Below the pieces are notes generated by a model. It was not told where the DNA came from. It did not search any database and saw only the letters and a list, made by a program, of their open reading frames with translations. The position numbers and the translations under genes are program-made. Positions 8,647 to 16,085 of a stretch of 34,005 nucleotides of DNA are shown piece by piece (the first letter of the stretch is position 1; every line of letters starts with the position of its first letter). The DNA comes from Stenotrophomonas sp. 278 (GTDB taxonomy: Bacteria > Pseudomonadota > Gammaproteobacteria > Xanthomonadales > Xanthomonadaceae), in contig NZ_RHPP01000032.1 in the NCBI RefSeq assembly GCF_003935715.1, forward strand, positions 1-34,005, given 5' to 3'.

Positions 8647-9585
8647 ATGTCCGCTTTGATCTGTGGTTCTCTTGCCTTCGACACCATCATGGTGTTCCCG
8701 GACCAGTTCAAGAATCACATCCTGCCGGACAAGGTGCACATCCTGAACGTGTCGTTCCTGGTGCCGCGCATGCGCCGCGAATTCGGCGGCTGCGCCGGCA
8801 ACATCGCCTACAACCTGCACCTGCTGGGCGGTTCGCCGATCCCGATGGGCACGGTGGGTTCGGACTTCGGCCCATACCGCGAGTACTTCCAGGGCCTGGG
8901 CATCGACCTGAGCCGGGTCAAGGTGATCGACGAACTGTTCACCCCGCAGGCGTTCATCACCACCGACCACGACAACAACCAGATCACCGCCTTCCACCCG
9001 GGCGCGATGATGCGTTCGTACGAGAACCACGTGAAGGACGTGCCGGGCGTGACCCTGGGCCTGGTCGGGCCGGACGGCCGCGAAGGCATGATCCAGAACG
9101 CCGAGGAATTCTCCGCCGGCGGCGTGCCGTTCATCTTCGACCCGGGCCAGGCCATGCCGCTGTTCAACGGCCCGGAACTGCGCACCTTCATCGAACAGGC
9201 CGACTACGTGGTGGTCAACGACTACGAGTCCAACCTGCTGCAGGAACGCACCGGCTGGGACGAAAAGGAGATCGTGAGCCGGGTCAAGGCCTACATCACC
9301 ACCCGTGGCCCGAAGGGCGCGGTGATCCACACCCCGGAAAAGACCTACGACATCCCGCCGGCGCACGAGCGCCGCGTGGTCGATCCGACCGGCTGTGGCG
9401 ACGCATTCCGCGCCGGCCTGATCTACGGCATCGAGAAGGGCTACGACTGGCTGACCATCGGCCGCATGGGCAACCTGATGGGCGCGCTGAAGGTGGAACA
9501 CCCGGGCACGCAGAACCAGCGGTTCACCTTTGACGAGTTCAACGAGCAATTCAAGCAGCAGTTCGGTTACGCGCTTAACGCGTAA
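8647..9585 (+). CDS. PfkB-family carbohydrate/adenosine kinase
   Basis: 312-residue ribokinase-superfamily kinase. The N-terminus (ALICGSLAFDTIMVFP), the GGCAGNIAYNLHLLGG substrate-side motif and VVDPTGCGDAFRAG with catalytic Asp252 and the GCGD anion hole are clear. Overall it resembles the mycobacterial adenosine-kinase type of PfkB protein (FPDQF, FLVPRMR, FHPGAM blocks), so phosphorylation of adenosine to AMP is the best guess; another nucleoside or sugar is possible. Divergent from mreB. Its last ~14 codons and the bases after the stop form a long hairpin. Confidence 0.85.
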   Translation: MSALICGSLAFDTIMVFPDQFKNHILPDKVHILNVSFLVPRMRREFGGCAGNIAYNLHLLGGSPIPMGTVGSDFGPYREYFQGLGIDLSRVKVIDELFTPQAFITTDHDNNQITAFHPGAMMRSYENHVKDVPGVTLGLVGPDGREGMIQNAEEFSAGGVPFIFDPGQAMPLFNGPELRTFIEQADYVVVNDYESNLLQERTGWDEKEIVSRVKAYITTRGPKGAVIHTPEKTYDIPPAHERRVVDPTGCGDAFRAGLIYGIEKGYDWLTIGRMGNLMGALKVEHPGTQNQRFTFDEFNEQFKQQFGYALNA

Positions 9586-9610
9586 CCGAAGCTGCTGCTT
9601 CAATTGCTCG
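9543..9610. repeat. long hairpin spanning the kinase stop codon
   Basis: Left arm 9543-9573 (31 nt, coding) and right arm 9579-9610 (32 nt, containing the TAA stop) are reverse complements apart from one mismatch and one unpaired base, with loop CTTAA. Arms start CGAGCAATT and end GGTTACGCG. No U-tract follows, so it is more an mRNA 3' end-stabilising or processing structure than a classical terminator. A second hairpin (CGATTCGC/GCGAATCG, 9615-9633) follows at once. Confidence 0.85.
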
Positions 9611-9614
9611 CCCG

Positions 9615-9633
9615 CGATTCGCGTAGCGAATCG
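9615..9633. repeat. short perfect hairpin downstream of the kinase gene
   Basis: CGATTCGC, GTA, GCGAATCG: an 8-bp stem with a 3-nt loop, 5 nt beyond the long kinase hairpin. No U-tract on either strand. It may add to a 3' end barrier between this plus-strand gene and the convergent lipoprotein gene. Confidence 0.6.
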
Positions 9634-9649
9634 TGGGCCCCGAAACATG

Positions 9650-9741
9650 CCTCCTATCCCCGCGCCTGTCGGCGCGCCCCCTTAACAGAAGGGGGCTGTT
9701 CCTCCAGAAGGGTTACGTTGTAGAGCCGGGCTTGCCCGGCT
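9650..9741 (-). repeat. composite repeat, copy B (inverted relative to copy A)
   Basis: Read on the minus strand it repeats the order of copy A (2039-2141): SMAG palindrome (9741-9720, AGCCGGGC/GCCCGGCT ending CTAC), the TCTGGAGGA block, a CCCCCTT...AAGGGGG hairpin around TGTTAA, a GCGCGCC...GGCGCG hairpin, and GGGGATAGGAGG. It lies between the convergent kinase and lipoprotein genes. Confidence 0.8.
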
Positions 9742-9750
9742 GCTCTTCGC

Positions 9751-10482
9751 TCAATTCCACCAGTTGGGCATGCGGCTGGCGTCCACGCCGCCGGTTTCGA
9801 AGACGGCGGTGCGGGTGCCGCCGGCCTTGACCGGGAACTCGATGCTGATCGACTTGCCCTTGCGGGCGAGCTTCCACAGCGCCTTCTGGTCGGTGATGAA
9901 CATGGCGATGGCCTCGTCGGTCTTGGGCCGCCAGGCGGCCATGTTGACCGGCTTGCCGTCGTCCACTGTGACCTTGACCGTGCACTGCGGGCAGCGGAAA
10001 TCACCGGCCTGCAGCACCAGATAGGCGTGACGCTTCCATTCGGGATGATCGCGAAACACCAGCTGCACCGGCTTTGGGCCGCTGCCGTCCACGTCCACGC
10101 GCTCCTTGCTGTAGATCGACGCGGAGATCTGGCTGCCCTTGGTGCCCACCGGGATCGTGTTGTAGTGCCACAGCCCCTGCATGCGGCGCAGGTCGCGCGC
10201 GGCCTCGGCCTTGGCCTTGACCTCGGCAAAACCGGGCTGGATGCGCGCGGCGACGTCGGTGTCCTTGTAGATGTCCAGCAGCGAACCGCCGTGGATGCGG
10301 GCCTTTTCCCAATCCTGCGCCGCGACCGCCATGTCGTACTGCTTGGCCACGCCTTCGGCTTTCTCCTCTTTCGCGGCCTTGGCCGCAGCGGCCGCGGCCT
10401 CCTGGGCCTGGCGCTCCTTTTCCGGATCGGTGCAGGCGGCCAGCGCCAGTGTGCAGGCGGCGAGGAGGATCAGTTTTTTCAT
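9751..10482 (-). CDS. lipoprotein of unknown function
   Basis: 243 residues. The ATG at 10482 opens MKKLILLAACTLALAAC, a lipoprotein signal with Cys17. Residues about 20-60 are rich in Ala, Lys and Glu and probably helical or coiled-coil; the remainder is mixed alpha/beta with a C-P-Q-C pair (RCPQCTVKV) that could hold metal or a disulfide, and the protein ends in MPNWWN. I do not recognise the family. It is preceded by the terminator of the aminopeptidase gene, so it likely has its own promoter in 10483-10520. Confidence 0.8.
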   Translation of the reverse strand: MKKLILLAACTLALAACTDPEKERQAQEAAAAAAKAAKEEKAEGVAKQYDMAVAAQDWEKARIHGGSLLDIYKDTDVAARIQPGFAEVKAKAEAARDLRRMQGLWHYNTIPVGTKGSQISASIYSKERVDVDGSGPKPVQLVFRDHPEWKRHAYLVLQAGDFRCPQCTVKVTVDDGKPVNMAAWRPKTDEAIAMFITDQKALWKLARKGKSISIEFPVKAGGTRTAVFETGGVDASRMPNWWN

Positions 10483-10520
10483 GGCAGGGTCCGGTTTCAA
10501 AGCGTCCACGGAGTGTACCG

Positions 10521-10551
10521 AAACGAAAAACGGCGGGGTTTCCCCCGCCGT
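10521..10551 (-). terminator. intrinsic terminator of the M1 aminopeptidase gene
   Basis: CGGCGGGG and CCCCGCCG arms (10531-10538, 10543-10550) with a 4-nt loop; on the minus strand the stem is followed by TTTTTCGTTT. Placed 26 nt past the aminopeptidase stop. Confidence 0.85.
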
Positions 10552-10576
10552 CTTCGTTGCTGCATCGCCGCTCTGT

Positions 10577-12538
10577 TTACGGAGCGGGTGCCGGGGCGGA
10601 GGCCGCGGCCGGGGCCGGCGACGCCTTGTCCAGCATGTCCTGCACCGAGGCGGTGGTGATCGGGTGGTAGCCCGGCTTGGCCTTCTCGAAAGCGGCCTTG
10701 GCGAACGCCAGGCCTTCCGGGGTCTTCACCAGCTCGGCGTAGATCGGCAGGATCAATTTGCGGCGGCCGACGCGCTCGATGAACGCTCCGGCGGCTTCGT
10801 TGGCTTCGGCGTAGCCACTGCGGATGGCCAGCGGGTACCAGCGCATCGCGATCTCACCATTGGCGGTGCCGGTGAAGTGATACGCACGGTCCAGCGCGGC
10901 CAGCTTCTCCACCGGCAGGGTCTTGCCCATGCCGTCGATGAAGTGGACCCATTCCTGGGTGCCCCACTCGCTGGTGATCTGCGGGCTGGGCAGTCTGTCG
11001 CTGCCTTCCCAGCTGATGCGGGCGGTGTCGACGATGGTGAAGTTGCGCGAACGCGCCTTGGTCGCGAATGCCGGAATGCCCGGTTCGTCCAGCCATGCCT
11101 TCAGCTCGGCGTCGGTGACCGCGCCGGGCTTCTTGGAGAGCAGGTTCTTCTTCAGGTATTCGACGAACTGGTCGGTGTTGGCACTCTGGAAGGCGTGGTC
11201 ATCGAACCAGCTGCGCAGGAACGGGTCGAAGGTTTCGCGGCCGAAGCGCTGTTCCAGGAACTGCAGGAACCAGGAACCCTTGACGTAGGCCACGTTGCTC
11301 AGCGCCTCGTCCGGGTCACGCTCGGTCAGCGGCGGCAGCGCCAGGGCCTGGTCGGCCGGGCTCATGTCCTTGACCTCGGCCAGCAGGTCGTTCTGGTCGA
11401 TCTCGCGCTCCATCTCGGCCATCTCCTGACCGTACAGCGCTTCGGTGATGCGGCCCTGCACGTAGGTGGTGAAGCCCTCGTTGAGCCAGATGTCCTTCCA
11501 GCTGGAGTTGGTTACCAGGTTGCCCGACCAGCTGTGCGCCAGCTCATGGGCAACCAGCGAAACCAGCGACTTGTCGCCCACGATCACGGTCGGGGTGGCG
11601 AAGGTCAGGCGCGGATTTTCCATGCCGCCGAACGGGAACGACGGCGGCAGTACCAGCATGTCGTAGCGACCCCAGCGGTATTCGCCGTAGAGCTTCTCGG
11701 CGGCACCGATCATCTTCTCGGTGTCTTCGAATTCCTTGGCGGCCTTGCCGACCATGGTCGGTTCGGCCCACACACCGGAGCGACCGGAGATCGGCTCGAA
11801 CACCAGATCACCAGCGGCGATGGCCAGCAGGTAGGACGGGATCGGCTGCGGCATCTTGAAGGTGTAATCACCGTCACGCGCCGCCTTCGGATCGTTGTCG
11901 GCGCTCATCAGCACCATCACGTCCGGACGCGAGGTCACATGCGCGCTGTAGGTGAAGCGCACGCTCGGGGTGTCCTGCAGCGGCACCCAGGAGCGGGCGT
12001 GGATGGCCTGCGACTGGCTGAACATGAAGGGCAGCTGCTTGCCTTCGGTCATCGAAGGCTCCAGCCACTGCAGGCCGGAGGCGGTCGGCGCGGTGCGGTA
12101 GGTGATCGCCACCTTGGCCGGCTGTTCCGGGGTTTCAATGGTCAGCTTGCTGCCGAACACCTTGTCGGCAGCGGCCAGTGCGAACTGCAGCGGCGCGGTC
12201 TTGCCATCGGCAGCCACGGCTTCGACCTTTTCTATGGTCAGTTCGCGGGTGTCCAGCACCAGCTGCTTGGCCCCTTTGTCCTTCCAGTCCAGCGTGTAGG
12301 TGGCGGTACCACCGATCTGCTTGTTGTCGAAGTCCAGCTTCAGGTCCAGCGCCAGGTCCTTGATGACGACCTTGTCCGGCTCGGCGTAGGAGCTTTCGTC
12401 ATGGTTGCGGTTTTCAGCTTTCACGGCGGTGGCGGCAGCAGGTTGGGCGGCGGGCTCGGCGGTGGGCGCGGCGGACTCCTTCGAGCAGCCGGCGGCCAGG
12501 GCAACGGCCAGGGGAATCAACAGGAACGGGGATCGCAT
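10577..12538 (-). CDS. M1 family zinc aminopeptidase, LTA4-hydrolase-like, lipoprotein
   Basis: 653 residues. The ATG at 12538 gives a signal with lipobox LAAGC (Cys18), then a Pro/Ala linker. The M1 catalytic domain shows GGMEN (304-308, exopeptidase motif), HELAH (331-335) and WLNEG with Glu354 as third zinc ligand; the spacing is as expected. The HSWSGNLVTN stretch and the C-terminal helical region resemble leukotriene-A4-hydrolase-type aminopeptidases such as the cold-active Colwellia enzyme. Being lipidated it should act in the periplasm or on the cell surface, removing N-terminal residues from peptides. The frame is open upstream but those codons overlap the next gene. Confidence 0.92.
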   Translation of the reverse strand: MRSPFLLIPLAVALAAGCSKESAAPTAEPAAQPAAATAVKAENRNHDESSYAEPDKVVIKDLALDLKLDFDNKQIGGTATYTLDWKDKGAKQLVLDTRELTIEKVEAVAADGKTAPLQFALAAADKVFGSKLTIETPEQPAKVAITYRTAPTASGLQWLEPSMTEGKQLPFMFSQSQAIHARSWVPLQDTPSVRFTYSAHVTSRPDVMVLMSADNDPKAARDGDYTFKMPQPIPSYLLAIAAGDLVFEPISGRSGVWAEPTMVGKAAKEFEDTEKMIGAAEKLYGEYRWGRYDMLVLPPSFPFGGMENPRLTFATPTVIVGDKSLVSLVAHELAHSWSGNLVTNSSWKDIWLNEGFTTYVQGRITEALYGQEMAEMEREIDQNDLLAEVKDMSPADQALALPPLTERDPDEALSNVAYVKGSWFLQFLEQRFGRETFDPFLRSWFDDHAFQSANTDQFVEYLKKNLLSKKPGAVTDAELKAWLDEPGIPAFATKARSRNFTIVDTARISWEGSDRLPSPQITSEWGTQEWVHFIDGMGKTLPVEKLAALDRAYHFTGTANGEIAMRWYPLAIRSGYAEANEAAGAFIERVGRRKLILPIYAELVKTPEGLAFAKAAFEKAKPGYHPITTASVQDMLDKASPAPAAASAPAPAP

Positions 12539-12620
12539 CAATCGGGACCGGTCAGGGTGAAACCCCCAGTTTACGCCTCTCCGGGCCGGCCGGCGGCGCG
12601 GCAGCAGGTCGCTGCCCCAT

Positions 12621-13487
12621 TCAGTCTCCCTCGCACAGCAGCCGGGCACCGCCCGCGTACTTGGCCCGGTACATGGCCGCATCGGCGCGGCGGTACAGCT
12701 CACGCAGGTCCGCACCGGACCGGTAGCTAGCACCGCCGGCACTGGCGTGCAGGGCCGGATCGCCCGGATTGACCGGTTCGGCCAGTTCCGCCAGCCAGCG
12801 CCGCAGGCGCGCACAGGCATCGGCGTGATCGGCATGCACGGCCAGCAGAAATTCGTCGCCCCCCCAACGGCCGATCCAGTCACTGGGCTGCAACCAGCGG
12901 CGCGCGCTCTCCACCACCTGGATCAAGGCCTGGTCGCCGGCCAGATGACCATGGGCGTCATTGATCGGCTTGAGGTTGTCCAGGTCCACCACGAACAGCG
13001 TGAACGGGCTGTCCTGCGACTGCGCCAGGCTCGCCGAGCGGTCCAGCGCCTGCTCGCAGCCGCGCCGGTTCAAGGCCTGGGTCAGCGGGTCCTGCAGCAC
13101 GCTGCGGCGCAGGTCGCGCAGACCGGCATCCACGCCATGCAGGCTTCGGTTGATGCTGCGCAGCAGGCGACCGATCTCGTCGTGCCCAAGGTCAGGCAGG
13201 TGCGGCAGGCGCTGCTCGGAATAGTAGGCTTCAAGCGCTTCGGCGGCCTGCCGCAGCGGAGCCATCAGCCGGTACAGCGCGGCCATCGCCATGATCGTGC
13301 CAACCAGTGTCGCCCCCAGCACCACGGCAACAACCGTCCACAGGGTCTCATGCTGGTAATGCCCGCTCAGCGCCATCCATGCCAGCAGCACCAGCAGCGG
13401 CACGTGCACGCCGACAAACACCACGGTCATCAGCCGGGCGCTGAATGACCGGGGAAACACGCGGGCCAGGCCGCGGTAGAGATGCAT
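12621..13487 (-). CDS. membrane diguanylate cyclase (GGDEF)
   Basis: 288 residues. Two hydrophobic segments (about 20-41 and 50-72) enclose a very short periplasmic loop, followed by a HAMP-like linker (about 73-125) and a GGDEF domain (about 130-285). The active-site GGDEF at 209-213 is intact, so it can probably make c-di-GMP from two GTP. The inhibitory-site motif RxxD expected five residues upstream reads QPSD (200-203), so product inhibition through the primary I-site is doubtful. No sensory domain is visible beyond the membrane region. Confidence 0.9.
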   Translation of the reverse strand: MHLYRGLARVFPRSFSARLMTVVFVGVHVPLLVLLAWMALSGHYQHETLWTVVAVVLGATLVGTIMAMAALYRLMAPLRQAAEALEAYYSEQRLPHLPDLGHDEIGRLLRSINRSLHGVDAGLRDLRRSVLQDPLTQALNRRGCEQALDRSASLAQSQDSPFTLFVVDLDNLKPINDAHGHLAGDQALIQVVESARRWLQPSDWIGRWGGDEFLLAVHADHADACARLRRWLAELAEPVNPGDPALHASAGGASYRSGADLRELYRRADAAMYRAKYAGGARLLCEGD

Positions 13488-13526
13488 GGCAGGCCCTCTT
13501 CAACAGCCTGCCCGCAGTGTGGACGA

Positions 13527-13605
13527 GGTTCCCCGACGGGAACCTGACCGATGTCTCAAACCTTGTAGCCGGAGTGGATCGACACGATCCCGCCGGTCAG
13601 GTTCC
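13527..13605. repeat. inverted repeats at the ubiE 3' end
   Basis: GGTTCCC/GGGAACC with a CGAC loop (13527-13544) lies just past the ubiE stop. In addition GGAACCTGACCG (13539-13550) is the exact reverse complement of 13594-13605 inside ubiE (codons for RNLTG), so the post-stop sequence can pair with either partner. No U-tract follows. Confidence 0.75.
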
Positions 13606-14317
13606 TGTAATGGCAGCGGGCAAAGCCGGCCTCGCCCATCATGGTCTTGAGCTGCTCCTGCGGCGGGTGCTTGCGGATGCTCTCGGCCAGGTACTGGTAG
13701 CTGTCGGCGTCGCGCGCGAACAGCTGACCCAGCTTGGGCAGGATCTTGAACGAATGGAAGTCGTAGATCGGCTTGAACCAGTCGGCGGTGACTTCCGAGA
13801 ACTCCAGCACCCGCGCCTGGCCGCCCACCTTGAGCACGCGGTACATCTCACGCAGGCCGGCGTCCTTGTCGGTGACATTACGCAGGCCGAAGGCGATGGT
13901 CACCAGGTCGAAGCTGTTGTCCGGGAACGGCAGCGCCTCGGCGTTGCACTGCACGTAATGCAGGCCGGACACCAGCCCGCGGTTGGTCAGGCGGTCGCGC
14001 CCGACCGAGAGCATGCCGGCATTGATGTCGCCCAGCACCACCTCGCCGTCCTCCCCTACCCGCTCCTTGATCAGCGCGGCGATGTCGCCGGTGCCGCCGG
14101 CCAGGTCGAGCACGCGGTCGCCAGGCTTCACGTGCGCGGTGGCTACGTAGTAGCGCTTCCACGCCCGGTGGATGCCCAGGCTCATCAGGTCGTTCATCAG
14201 GTCGTAGTTGCGCGCGACCGAGGTGAACACTTCGCCCACCAGCTTCTGCTTGTCCTTGGCGGCAACGTCACGGAAGCCGAAATGGGTGGTGCCAGTCTTG
14301 TAGGGGGATTCGCTCAT
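13556..14317 (-). CDS. ubiE: ubiquinone/menaquinone biosynthesis C-methyltransferase UbiE
   Basis: 253-residue SAM-dependent methyltransferase that methylates the quinone ring carbon (demethylmenaquinol and 2-polyprenyl-6-methoxy-benzoquinol). The N-terminal [14 protein letters not shown] and [17 protein letters not shown] are family signatures; [12 protein letters not shown] (69-80) is SAM motif I, and FGLRNVTD follows. The ATG at 14317 gives the usual length; upstream in-frame sequence is not UbiE-like. Divergent from the deaminase gene. Confidence 0.97.
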   Translation of the reverse strand: MSESPYKTGTTHFGFRDVAAKDKQKLVGEVFTSVARNYDLMNDLMSLGIHRAWKRYYVATAHVKPGDRVLDLAGGTGDIAALIKERVGEDGEVVLGDINAGMLSVGRDRLTNRGLVSGLHYVQCNAEALPFPDNSFDLVTIAFGLRNVTDKDAGLREMYRVLKVGGQARVLEFSEVTADWFKPIYDFHSFKILPKLGQLFARDADSYQYLAESIRKHPPQEQLKTMMGEAGFARCHYRNLTGGIVSIHSGYKV

Positions 14318-14382
14318 GCCCCGATTATCGCACTGCCGGGACGTCCGCGGCACCCGGGGCAGCCAACACGGGCGGTGCCGCC

Positions 14383-14388
14383 TATCAT
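14383..14388 (+). promoter_or_regulatory. candidate -10 element of the deaminase gene
   Basis: TATCAT 27 nt before the ATG would start transcription near 14395, leaving a ~20-nt leader with GGACAGGAA as ribosome binding site. No convincing -35 is seen, so confidence is low. Confidence 0.3.
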
Positions 14389-14414
14389 GGCGGTCACTTT
14401 GGACAGGAACCGCC

Positions 14415-14867
14415 ATGATCACCACCCCCGACTACGCCGCCCTGCTGCAGACCGCCATTGCCGAAGCCCGTCAGGGCCTGGCTGAAGGTGGCATTCCGAT
14501 CGGCGCGGCCCTGTACCACAACGACGGTCGCCTGCTCGGCTGCGGCCACAACCGCCGGGTGCAGGAAGGTGACCCCTCGGTGCATGGCGAAACCGACGCC
14601 TTCCGCAAAGCGGGCCGCCAACGCCGCTACCGTGACACGATCATGGTCACCACGCTGGCCCCGTGCTGGTACTGCAGCGGGCTGGTGCGGCAGTTCAACA
14701 TCGGCACCGTGGTGGTGGGTGAGTCGGTTACCTTCCAGGGCGGGATCGACTGGCTGCGTGAGAACGGCGTGCAGGTGATCGACCTGCAGAACCAGGAGTG
14801 CATCGACCTGCTGGGCGGATTCATTTCCGCGAACCCGGACATCTGGAACGAAGATATCGGCGAATAA
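14415..14867 (+). CDS. nucleoside/cytosine deaminase family protein
   Basis: 150 residues, zinc-dependent deaminase fold. H57-G58-E59 and P83-C84-W85-Y86-C87 give the His and two Cys zinc ligands and the catalytic Glu. The short length, the [10 protein letters not shown] block and the acidic C-terminal tail (IWNEDIGE) resemble the yeast-type cytosine deaminase branch, converting cytosine to uracil, rather than TadA; guanine or another base remains possible. The ATG is preceded by GGACAGGAACCGCC. Start and motifs are seen; substrate is inferred. Confidence 0.85.
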   Translation: MITTPDYAALLQTAIAEARQGLAEGGIPIGAALYHNDGRLLGCGHNRRVQEGDPSVHGETDAFRKAGRQRRYRDTIMVTTLAPCWYCSGLVRQFNIGTVVVGESVTFQGGIDWLRENGVQVIDLQNQECIDLLGGFISANPDIWNEDIGE

Positions 14868-15221
14868 TTGCGCAGGATCTGCGCGCCGCAACGCACGGCG
14901 CGCAGATTGCGACACGTTGTCGCACCGCAAAGGCGCGTAGTCATGAATGCTTCAGACACGCCACGCCCGGCGAAAGCACTGGTAGCACTCGTTTTCCTGC
15001 GTTCCGCGCCGCATCCGCATCTTTGCGCGCGCTTCAACACCACACGTCGATAACAACTGTCCGGGCGCATGCGCCTACGGTGGTCGTACGCGTATGCCCG
15101 CGTGCAGGCCGCGTCAACGCGACGTCGCCACACGCACTGCACATCGCCATTACGTTGCATGCACTGCACGTTACGCATGCTTGGCACGCGCCCCTCTCCC
15201 TTTTTTTGAATCGACACCACC
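14868..15221. other. 354-bp gene-free interval with hairpins and alternating purine-pyrimidine runs
   Basis: No credible gene. Directly after the deaminase come a 12-bp perfect stem (14877-14907) and a 7-bp stem (14908-14924). Further right are a perfect 12-bp palindrome GGCGCATGCGCC (15064-15075) and repeated alternating purine-pyrimidine runs (CGTACGCGTATG, TGCATGCAC, TACGCATGC). The CACTGCAC word and TTACG word each recur near 15131-15178. A C-rich/T-rich tract precedes the next gene. Confidence 0.6.
14877..14924. terminator. tandem hairpins after the deaminase gene
   Basis: ATCTGCGCGCCG/CGGCGCGCAGAT with a 7-nt loop, then TGCGACA/TGTCGCA with a 3-nt loop. The position 9 nt past the stop suits transcription termination or mRNA end protection, but there is no U-tract, so an intrinsic terminator is not proven. 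Confidence 0.45.
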
Positions 15222-15557
15222 ATGCCCTCAGCCTCGTTTTCCGTTCCCGCCTTGATCAACGTGGAAGCCGAAGTGAATTACTGGCGGCAGCGTCACTCCG
15301 ACGGCCTCATGGGCGGCGGGTCGTTCGGCCACTTTGTGCCGTGGATCAAGTTCGCCTGCGATTCGCTGATCACCCATCCGCGCGCCAGCGACGAGGAGCG
15401 CGATGAAGCCTTCCAGAAGGAATACGCACTGAAGATCATGCCGCGCCTGACCGAAGACGAGGCACGCGCCTTTGTTGACCAGTGCTGGGAACATGTCTAT
15501 CTGAGCAGCCGCACCGACCGCGCCGCCCGCCCGCGGCTGATCGCCGCCAGCGCCTGA
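15222..15557 (+). CDS. small hypothetical protein
   Basis: 111 residues, charged, predicted mostly helical, no signal peptide or membrane segment. Recognisable features are a Gly-rich GLMGGGSFGHF stretch (about 28-38) and a helical DEERDEAFQKEYALKIMPRL region. I do not recognise the family. It is accepted as a gene because the frame is clean with normal codon bias, fills the space, and runs in the same direction as its neighbours; the ribosome binding site is weak (TTGAATCGACACCACC before the ATG). Confidence 0.65.
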   Translation: MPSASFSVPALINVEAEVNYWRQRHSDGLMGGGSFGHFVPWIKFACDSLITHPRASDEERDEAFQKEYALKIMPRLTEDEARAFVDQCWEHVYLSSRTDRAARPRLIAASA

Positions 15558-15626
15558 GCGTTGCTGCACGGGCCCTACACGCCGCGCCGCTGAAGATGCC
15601 CGCCATCCGGGCTGGGGGTGCGAGCA

Positions 15627-16052
15627 ATGAATCTGCGTGATCTGTTCAACGCGGTTGCCAAGAAGGCCGCCCGGGCGACCGGGCGGCCTTGGACATTCCT
15701 GGCGGCTGTCGCGATCGTGGTGATCTGGGCCGTGACCGGCCCGGTGTTCCAGTTCAACGATACGTGGCAGCTGGTGATCAACACCGGCACCACGATCATC
15801 ACCTTTCTGATGGTGTTCCTGATCCAGCATACCCAGAACGCGGATGCCGCCGCCGTACAGATCAAGCTGGACGAACTGATCCGCGCCGTGGCAGAGGCCA
15901 ATAACGAGCTGCTGGATCTGGAGGAGCTCGATGAAGACCGGCTCGAGCAGATCCGCCGCGAGTACGAGCAGATGGCCCAGGCGGCGCGCGCGGCCTTGGA
16001 CCGCCGTAGAGCCACGCCCTGCGTGGCTGCAACGCCAGACGACCCATCGTAG
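15627..16052 (+). CDS. low-affinity iron permease family protein with repeat-derived C-terminus
   Basis: 141 residues. Two transmembrane helices (about 23-42 and 48-68) and the family block NTGTTIITFLMVFLIQHTQN followed by KLDELIRA identify the low-affinity iron permease family (Pfam Iron_permease); transport function in bacteria is not well established. A coiled-coil-like acidic helix follows (about 90-125). The last ~15 residues are encoded by a SMAG palindrome (16006-16028) and the TAG stop is the first part of the next one (16049-16052). A 12-bp hairpin lies within codons 13-22. The ATG at 15627 is preferred to a GTG at 15618 because GGGGGTG precedes it. Confidence 0.85.
   Translation: MNLRDLFNAVAKKAARATGRPWTFLAAVAIVVIWAVTGPVFQFNDTWQLVINTGTTIITFLMVFLIQHTQNADAAAVQIKLDELIRAVAEANNELLDLEELDEDRLEQIRREYEQMAQAARAALDRRRATPCVAATPDDPS
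15663..15690 (+). promoter_or_regulatory. 12-bp perfect hairpin with GCGA tetraloop near the start of the iron permease gene
   Basis: AAGGCCGCCCGG and CCGGGCGGCCTT enclose GCGA, a GNRA-type tetraloop, 37 nt after the start codon. All 12 pairs are Watson-Crick. It could slow early translation or attenuate transcription; a chance outcome of Gly/Ala/Arg-rich codons is the alternative. Confidence 0.5.
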
Positions 16053-16073
16053 CCACGCAGGGCGTGGCTCTAC
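16006..16073. repeat. inverted pair of SMAG palindromes at the iron permease stop codon
   Basis: Element 1 (16006-16028) is GTAG plus AGCCACGC/GCGTGGCT; element 2 (16051-16073) is the same in reverse ending CTAC. They can fold singly or pair with each other over more than 20 bp. Element 1 is coding, and the GTAG/CTAC-bounded element 2 supplies the stop codon. The pair also lies 12 nt from the end of the convergent smeF gene, so it may separate the two transcripts. Confidence 0.85.
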
Positions 16074-16085
16074 GCCATTTTCAGA

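Noticed and set aside
12538-12883. Longer start for the M1 aminopeptidase
   Set aside because: The extension overlaps the diguanylate cyclase gene and lies before a perfect lipoprotein signal peptide.
14627-15259. Minus-strand 210-codon frame over the deaminase 3' end and downstream gap
   Set aside because: Overlaps a clear deaminase gene, has Cys/Arg-rich composition with no motif, and no start signal.
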